This document shows positions 58,046 through 64,000 of a stretch of DNA of 64,000 nt, one piece after another (the first letter of the stretch is position 1; the number at the start of each line of letters is the position of its first letter). The stretch comes from Jaltomata sinuosa (lineage: Eukaryota; Streptophyta; Magnoliopsida; Solanales; Solanaceae). The position numbers were made by a program, and so were the translations under genes. The notes under the pieces are model-generated. The model saw nothing but the letters and a program-made list of their open reading frames with translations. It was not told the DNA's origin and did not search any database. The stretch covers positions 372,001 to 436,000 of the forward strand of contig QJPP01007217.1 of NCBI GenBank assembly GCA_003996215.1, read 5' to 3'.

Positions 58046-58763
58046 CTTTTTCTTTGTTTTGGGCGCAAAAGATACCAACCAAACTTGGTTGGTTTTTTTC
58101 CCCATCGGTTTTTGCTGTATTTCTTGATATTCAACGTTAGTTTTAAAATTCATTTTATCAAGTTTTTTGTACTACATTATTCTTATCCAACAAAATCATT
58201 GATATCGATTTTAGAATCCACTTATTTTAAATAGGTGATTGTCAACTTGAATATTTACACCTTTTTAATGCTAAATTGAGTTGTTTTGTATAACTAGAAT
58301 TCAATTTATGTGATGACGTGTTTCACTAGATATGAAGTTTAACAATAAAAATGAAAAATTTAAAGGTTATGGTTTAAAATAAATTATAGATAATCACTCT
58401 TTTAATAATAAAATATAAAGTTTTAAAGTTAAATTATTACTAAATATAAATTATGTTATTTTTTTTTAAATTAACTAATCAGAAAAAATATCATATAAAT
58501 TCAGACGAATAGAATATTATATTTAATCATTACATTTATCAAATGATCTAATTTAGGTGCAATGATCTAATAATGCAAGAATAAAAACGACAGTTTACTT
58601 TCTATTTTCTTCAAGTAACAACAATTATCAGAAAAACGACAAGGAAATCAAAACCATATAAAGTGGGGAACATTCTCTAAATGTCCCATTAATAATATAT
58701 TAGAATACTAGTAGCACAACACTAACCCACTTTGAACTTTTTGGCCTTTTGTATCGTGTGACG

Positions 58764-58880
58764 ATAATAATAATAACATACTCAATATAATTTTATAAGT
58801 AAAATTTAAAAATAATAAAATATATAAATTTTATTTATATTTTTGTGGATGAAAAAGGTTATTTTTGATAAACTCTCAAC
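58764..58880 (-). mobile_element. Very diverged TS-SINE/RTE-like fragment
   Basis: On plus it starts with an ATAATAATAATAACATACTC run and ends near GTTATTTTTGATAAACTCTC. The order of weak motifs follows the other TS-like copies. Divergence is high, so the call is tentative. Confidence 0.35.
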
Positions 58881-59808
58881 TAAAAAAAATATATTCAAAA
58901 TAAGACAGATTGAAAGGAAAGAAAAATTGAAAGGAAAATAACGAATTCAAATAGTAGGAAAAATTGAAGAATTATGTGGGCATTTAATTATGATTTTTTT
59001 TTAATTTATTTGAAATTTTCAAAGTTGGAGTTGTAGTTGATCATACTTTTTACAATAAATTTTTAGAATTTAAATGTATTTTTTTAAAAAATATAAGATA
59101 TAATCTAAACATGAAATACAATTTAAATGAGGTTCATTTATGAAAATAAAAAATTTAGATTTTTTTTAAAAAATAATTTCAAAAGTGAAAAAAATAAAAT
59201 AGAGATTTTGACTGTTTTTCAAATTTTCATGATCAAATGCTAATTTTTAAATAAAATAAATAAAATTTTTTAAAAAATGAAAATTTTCACAGCCAAATGG
59301 TATGATATTTTAGGACCCGTTTGGCCATAAAAATAAAAAACGTATTTACTTTATTGGTATTCACTTTATTTGGTATTCGCTTTAAAGTTGAAAATAGAGT
59401 TGGAGTTGTGTTTGGCCGTATTATTTTCAAAAATATTTTAGACTATTGAGTTGGTGTAGTATTTAAAAATAAAGTGAAAAAAAATTGAATTCAAAAATAG
59501 TGAATACATCTCAAAAGATATTTTTTAAAAAATTAAATTTTTTATATATTTTGTATTTTCATGGCCAAATAAGATTCTGAAATAAAGTGAAAACGTATTC
59601 CAAAATATTGTGAATAATATTTACGGTGAAACGCTTACTTAGTATCCAACAGTTGACATGAATAATCCTGCATTCAATCCTATCTTGGATGTTTAAATCA
59701 GAAAGTGACCGCTTAAAAAGACCATTCTACCCTTTATTGGATTTTCTTCTTATCCACAAAAAATTTTGAAAAAAGGTTTCAAGACAACATAGATTATAAC
59801 GAAGGGAG

Positions 59809-59974
59809 CACGTGGAGGTCAAAGAGAGTGTGTAGACTGTAGTACAGTGTTTATGTTTATAGCTGCTGTCACTCTCTATTTTAACTACAACCTCACTTTT
59901 TCTTTCTCTTTTGTCGTACACTAGGGTTTCAGCTCTTCATTGTGGTTCTACATCCGCCTCTTTTGAGCTTTTGG
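59809..59974 (+). promoter_or_regulatory. Probable AGO4 promoter end and first 5' UTR exon
   Basis: A G-box core CACGTG is at 59809-59814. A pyrimidine-rich leader follows (TCACTTTTTCTTTCTC), then TAGGGTTT at 59922-59929, a telo-box-like motif common in 5' regions of growth-related plant genes. A donor-like GGTATGG occurs at 59973. From here to the ATTTTTTATAG acceptor-like site near 62309 there is no start codon frame continuous with AGO4, so a leader intron is likely. This is inferred, not proven. Confidence 0.45.
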
Positions 59975-59989
59975 TATGGTAGTTTTGGT

Positions 59990-61030
59990 TAAATTTGATG
60001 TTTTTTTTGAAGTTATAACATGTGGGTGTTTTGTTATTAGTGCAATGTGGTTGAAATGCTTTCTGGGGTTTGTTTTTTCCCCATTTTTTTTTCTGCTTCT
60101 AGTGAAAAGTTCTAGGCTTTGTGGTGGTCAAGGCTGAAGAAGACTTACTTTGTGCTAAGTTTGGTGTTTTCTTGAAGTATAGCATGTGGATATTTTGTTA
60201 TCTGTGTGCTTCTAGTGAAAAGTTCTGGGTTTTGTGGTGGTCAAGGCTGTTTAACTTGACATGTTTTTTTTCAAAACCAGTAAGCTGAAGAAGATTTATT
60301 TTGTGCTAAATTTCATGTTTTCTTCAAGTATAGCATGTGGGTATTTTCTTATTAGTGCAATGTGGTTGAAATGTTGTCTGGGGTTTGTTTTTCCCCCTTT
60401 TTTTTGTGCTTCTAGTGAAAAGTTCTGGGCTTTGTGGTAGTTAAAGCTGAAGAAGACTTACTTTGTGCCAAGTTTGGTGTTTTCTTGAAGTATAGCATGT
60501 GGGTGTTTTGTTAACAGTGCAATGTGGTTGAAATGCTATCTGGGATTTGTTTTTTCTCCCATTTTTTTGTGTTTATAGTGAAAAGTTATGTCTTTGTGGA
60601 GGTCAAGGCTGAAGAAGACTTATTTTGTGCTAAGTTTGGTGTTTTCTTGAAGTATAGCATGTAGTTCTTTTAATGTGGTTGAAATGCTATCTGGGGTTTG
60701 TGATTTTTTACCCCCTCTTTTTCGTGCTTCTAGTTAAAAGTTCTGGGCTTCGTGGTGTTGAAGGCTGTTTAATTTGACAAGTTTTTTCAAAACCAGTAAG
60801 CTGAAGAAGATTTATTTTGTGCTAAATTTGGTGTTTTTTTGAAGTATATCATGTGGGTATTTTGACGTTTTGTTACCAGTGCATTTTTTTTGAATGTGAT
60901 TGAAATACTATCTGGTTTTTTTTTACCCTCTTTTTATTTTTGCTTCTGGCTAGAAGTTCTGGGCTTTGTGGTGGTGGAGGCTGTTTAACTTGACATGTTT
61001 TTTTTCAAAACCAGTAAGCTGAAGAAGACT
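59990..61030 (+). repeat. Tandem repeat of ~150-220-bp units in the AGO4 leader region
   Basis: The anchor CTGAAGAAGAYTTA (last copy CTGAAGAAGACTTG) occurs at 60134, 60285, 60447, 60609, 60801 and 61019. Spacings are 151, 162, 162, 192 and 218 bp. Each unit has TTTGGTGTTTTCTTGAAGTA, then GTGCAATGTGGTTGAAATGC, CTGGGGTTTGTTTTTT and GTGAAAAGTTCTGGGCTTTG. A partial first unit starts near 59990. Some units carry an extra AACTTGACATGTTTTTTT segment, which explains the length differences. Confidence 0.9.
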
Positions 61031-62321
61031 TGAGTTGTGCTTAAATTGTCTGAAAGTTATTTTCTATGTACTTTTGTTTATAATCGTTTCCTCTTGCATG
61101 TGCGAGTTATGACTTGTTTGGTGTTTGGTTTATGGTTTCGTAGTAATACTTGTGCTATTTTCCCTTGGATTCCCTGCTTTTGCCTCTTCACAAGGTATTT
61201 TTTTTCTTGGAACGTAAATGGTGTTTGCTAAGAAGGAAAATGTCTTCCTTGGAAAATTTCCTGTAAAGGAAATATGTTTTATTTTCCTGTGTTTGGATAG
61301 TAACCGGAAAATACATATTAAAGATTGGTAATAGTGTCAGCAATTGGACATTGTTTTTCATCAAAATTTTTGATGTTCTTCTTTTAGTGTTAAAAGATTA
61401 TTAAATGATGTCCAAGTATTGGTTATAAAAAGAAAAAAAGGTATCCTTTGTGCACAAGCAGTTAAAAATTTGAAGTGTTATTGGCCTTTCTGATCTTAGT
61501 TTAAATGGTGCTGCAATTATACAATAAAATAAGTTGTAGTTTACTGGTTAGATTTGACCTTAAAAATGTACTACATTTCTGAGAAAAAAGTTATTTGACA
61601 CAGTGCTCTCTCGAGCTTAATTCATGCAATCTCTGTTTTTCAGCAATGATAGTTTTCTTATCATGCCTCAACTTTGAGGCATAATTTTACAATTTTATTT
61701 GGCTTGCAGAAAGTGATGTCTTTTTTCTTTAAAAACGATTGAATGAGTGTTATGTTTTGGGGTTCTAGTCTCTAGTCCTTTTTTATTTTTTGGAAGTCTG
61801 TAATTCCGACCAAGAGAAAGGAGACAGGTAGGATAAGGTGTTTTTAATGTTTCATTTTCCCTTGTATTGTGAAAACTGTACTTTCAGTTGCATATTTACC
61901 TTCTAGATTTTGTGCAACTTTATAGCAATTCTATTTGCAATTTACATGGCTTAGCACTCACCAATTTGCATTCATTTGTAAAGTGAGTTACTTGCGATGA
62001 TTCTTGCTTAGTTTATGACCTCATTGTTGGCTCCTGTGTTGGCTACTGCATTTTGAATCTTTTCATTCCTAGATGTGTTCAGAGTTAATTCACTTGCGTT
62101 CATTATGCATTATTACCATTTGAATTGTCATCTCATGTGTTATTACATAGGTAAAACTAGATCAAAGACTGGAATTAGCGATTAGTAGTTGTCTGCATTT
62201 TGTTTCTTTTATTGACTGCTCCTAAGTGCATCTTTTGGCCTAGAAAAACTTTGCATAAATTTTTCCAGTTTTGCTGAGGATCTTTTGAAACTTGTGTTCT
62301 TTTTTATAGAAGGTTGTGGTG

Positions 62322-64000
62322 ATGGCTGAAGAAGAAAATGGTGGATCCACAGAGGCTCTGCCCCCTCCTCCCCCTGTTCCAGCTGATTTCTCTCCAGCAA
62401 AAGCAGAACCACAGCCGGTGAAGAAAAAGGCGTTACGTGTTCCCATGGCTAGGCCTGGCCTTGGAAGCAAGGGACAAAAGATTCCCATCCTTACCAATCA
62501 CTTTAAAGTGGACGTGACTAATGTTGACGGACACTTCTTTCATTATAGTGTATGCTTTCACATACCTCTCCTTGATATGTATCTATCTTTTCTCTTCCCA
62601 ATACAATCATGTAATTTCATGTCATTGTTAACTCTGTTAACAGGTTGCCCTATTTTATGAGGATGGTCGACCTGTCGAGGGAAAAGGAATTGGCAGAAAA
62701 GTTCTGGATAGAGTGCACGAAACTTATGATACAGAATTGGCTGGGAAGGACTTTGCATATGATGGGGAGAAAAGCTTGTTCACCATCGGTTCACTACCTA
62801 GAAATAAATTAGAGTTCACGGTTGTACTAGATGACATAACATCTAATCGGTTGGTTCTCAGAGTGGCTTACTTAGTTTGATGTGTTCCCAAGTTCTTATC
62901 TTGATTCTTAACTCTTTTCACCACCTTATACACAGGAACAATGCGAACAATGGCAACTCCAGCCCTGGCAGACATGGAAGTCCTAACGAAACTGATAGGA
63001 AGAGATTAAGGCGGCCGTACCAATCAAAAACTTACAAGGTGGAGATTAGCTTCGCTGCCAAGATTCCAATGCAGGCAATTGCAAATGCTTTGCGAGGTCA
63101 AGAGTCTGAGAACTCTCAAGAAGCCTTGCGAGTTTTGGATATAATTTTAAGGCAGCATGCTGCAAAACAGTAAGTTATATATCTATTTAATTTCTCTTGA
63201 TGAGTTGATTGCTACACAAGTATTTTTGTGCCTCTCTTGATTGGTACGTAATGACCATTCTTATATTAGGGGTTGTTTACTTGTTCGTCAATCCTTTTTC
63301 CATAATGACCCAAAGAATTTTGCCGATGTTGGAGGTGGAGTTCTTGGCTGCCGAGGGTTCCATTCAAGTTTTCGGACCACCCAGTCTGGATTGTCTTTGA
63401 ACATTGGTAATATTCTAGGTTTCATGTTTCATACTTATCTCAAATAAAATGTGATCAATATCTTGTGGTTTCTTTGATCGCAGACGTGTCTACCACGATG
63501 ATAATCCAGCCTGGGCCTGTGGTTGACTTTTTGATAGCGAACCAAAACGCAAAAGATCCCTTTTCACTTGATTGGGCGAAGGTGTGTTGTTATTTTATTT
63601 TGATTTATTCGTCTTCTTGTATAATCATGTTCTAAGCAAAGATTCTCTACACATGATCAGGCAAAACGCGTGTTGAAGAATCTGAGGGTGAAGACTGCTC
63701 CCGCTAACCAAGAGTTCAAAATAACTGGATTGAGCGAAAAATCTTGTCGTGAACAGACGTATGTGAGCAATGATCTAGTTATTTCTTGTTATCTTCAACC
63801 TTGGCACAACTAAGATGCACTTGTGCAGGATGGTAAACATTGATTTCCTATGATGTAATGGCACAGAACTCATCTTTCTTTGACATTTTTAGGTTTACTC
63901 TAAAGCAGAGGAGTAAAGATGAGGACGGTGAAGTGCAAACTTCAGAAGTGACAGTTTATGATTACTTTGTTAATCATCGTAACATAGAGTTGCGATATTC
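62322..64000 (+). CDS. AGO4: ARGONAUTE4-type protein, N-terminal part (runs off the window)
   Basis: Exons on plus: 62322-62549, 62644-62849, 62936-63169, 63270-63406, 63484-63581, 63661-63758, 63893 to beyond 64000. Phases close across about 369 codons. AGO4 binds 24-nt siRNAs in the nucleus and directs DNA methylation. The start MAEEENGG is followed by a proline run, LPPPPPVPADFSPAK. The N domain begins RVPMARPGLGSKGQ and ILTNHFKVDV. The linker (ArgoL1/DUF1785) shows LLVRQSFFH, GCRGFHSSFRTTQSGLSLN and STTMIIQPGPVVDFLIANQN. The PAZ domain starts near FKITGLSEKSCREQTF at the right edge. The MAEEENG...VKKKALRVPMARPG N-terminus and GVLGCRGFHSSFR mark the AGO4/6/8/9 clade. The MID and PIWI domains and slicer residues are outside the window. 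Confidence 0.95.

Larger units (their letters stand above)
52076..59800. other. Gene-free AT-rich region between SLC35F and AGO4
   Basis: This is the shared upstream side of two divergent genes. It holds a series of mobile elements and repeats listed separately: 52996, 54124, 54646, 55436, 56481, 57181, 57775 and 58764. Between them the DNA is 70-80 percent A+T by eye with many short A or T runs. All open frames are short and of low complexity. At 58990-59660 several AT-rich pieces with CCGTTTGGCCATAAAA and CATGGCCAAATAAG ends suggest further overlapping MITE relics just above the AGO4 leader. Confidence 0.6.

Noticed and set aside
60900..62321. Search for an upstream AGO4 coding exon
   Set aside because: The ATG at 62322 already gives the normal AGO4 N-terminus and no in-phase upstream exon was found.

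Overview
The window is plant nuclear DNA, most likely from a Solanaceae species close to tomato or potato. The evidence is AT-rich intergenic DNA, multi-exon genes with GT-AG introns, proteins typical of dicots, and repeats that look Solanaceous: Au-type and TS-type SINEs, an RTE-type LINE, Stowaway-, hAT- and Mutator-like MITEs, and a copia-like solo LTR. The species call is an inference from these families and was not tested by a search.

Seven protein-coding genes can be built exon by exon with splice phases that close. From left to right they are: (1) a six-exon glutathione peroxidase on minus (946-5262); (2) mitochondrial biotin synthase BIO2 on minus, six exons (8949-14161); (3) an intronless 620-residue TraB-related protein on minus (18729-20591) whose usual TraB signature residues look lost; (4) a twelve-exon At3g49140-like protein on plus (23381-35576); (5) origin recognition complex subunit 2, ORC2, on plus, six exons (38742-42586), with one GC-AG intron and E2F-like sites just upstream; (6) an SLC35F/DUF914 membrane transporter on minus, eleven exons (43442-52075), convergent with ORC2; (7) the 5' part of an ARGONAUTE4-type gene on plus (62322 to the window edge), preceded by a long leader region with a tandem repeat.

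The genes do unrelated housekeeping or chromatin jobs: peroxide removal, biotin synthesis, replication licensing, solute transport and RNA-directed DNA methylation. This is an ordinary eukaryotic neighbourhood, not an operon or gene cluster.

Space between and inside genes is filled by repeats. Several insertions keep clear target-site duplications: SINEs at 2618-2854 and 51154-51310, a TS-like piece at 3979-4110, a 1.0-kb Mutator-like element at 26732-27750, a 120-bp element nested in a SINE at 30524-30643, and a solo LTR at 55436-55945. The 10 kb from 52076 to 62321 has no gene that I can support. I did not find a convincing undescribed biological system. The strongest leads are the signature-less TraB protein, the tandem repeat in the AGO4 leader, the alternating-length repeat in the peroxidase intron, the E2F/GC-AG features of ORC2 and the tandem splice donors of gene 4.
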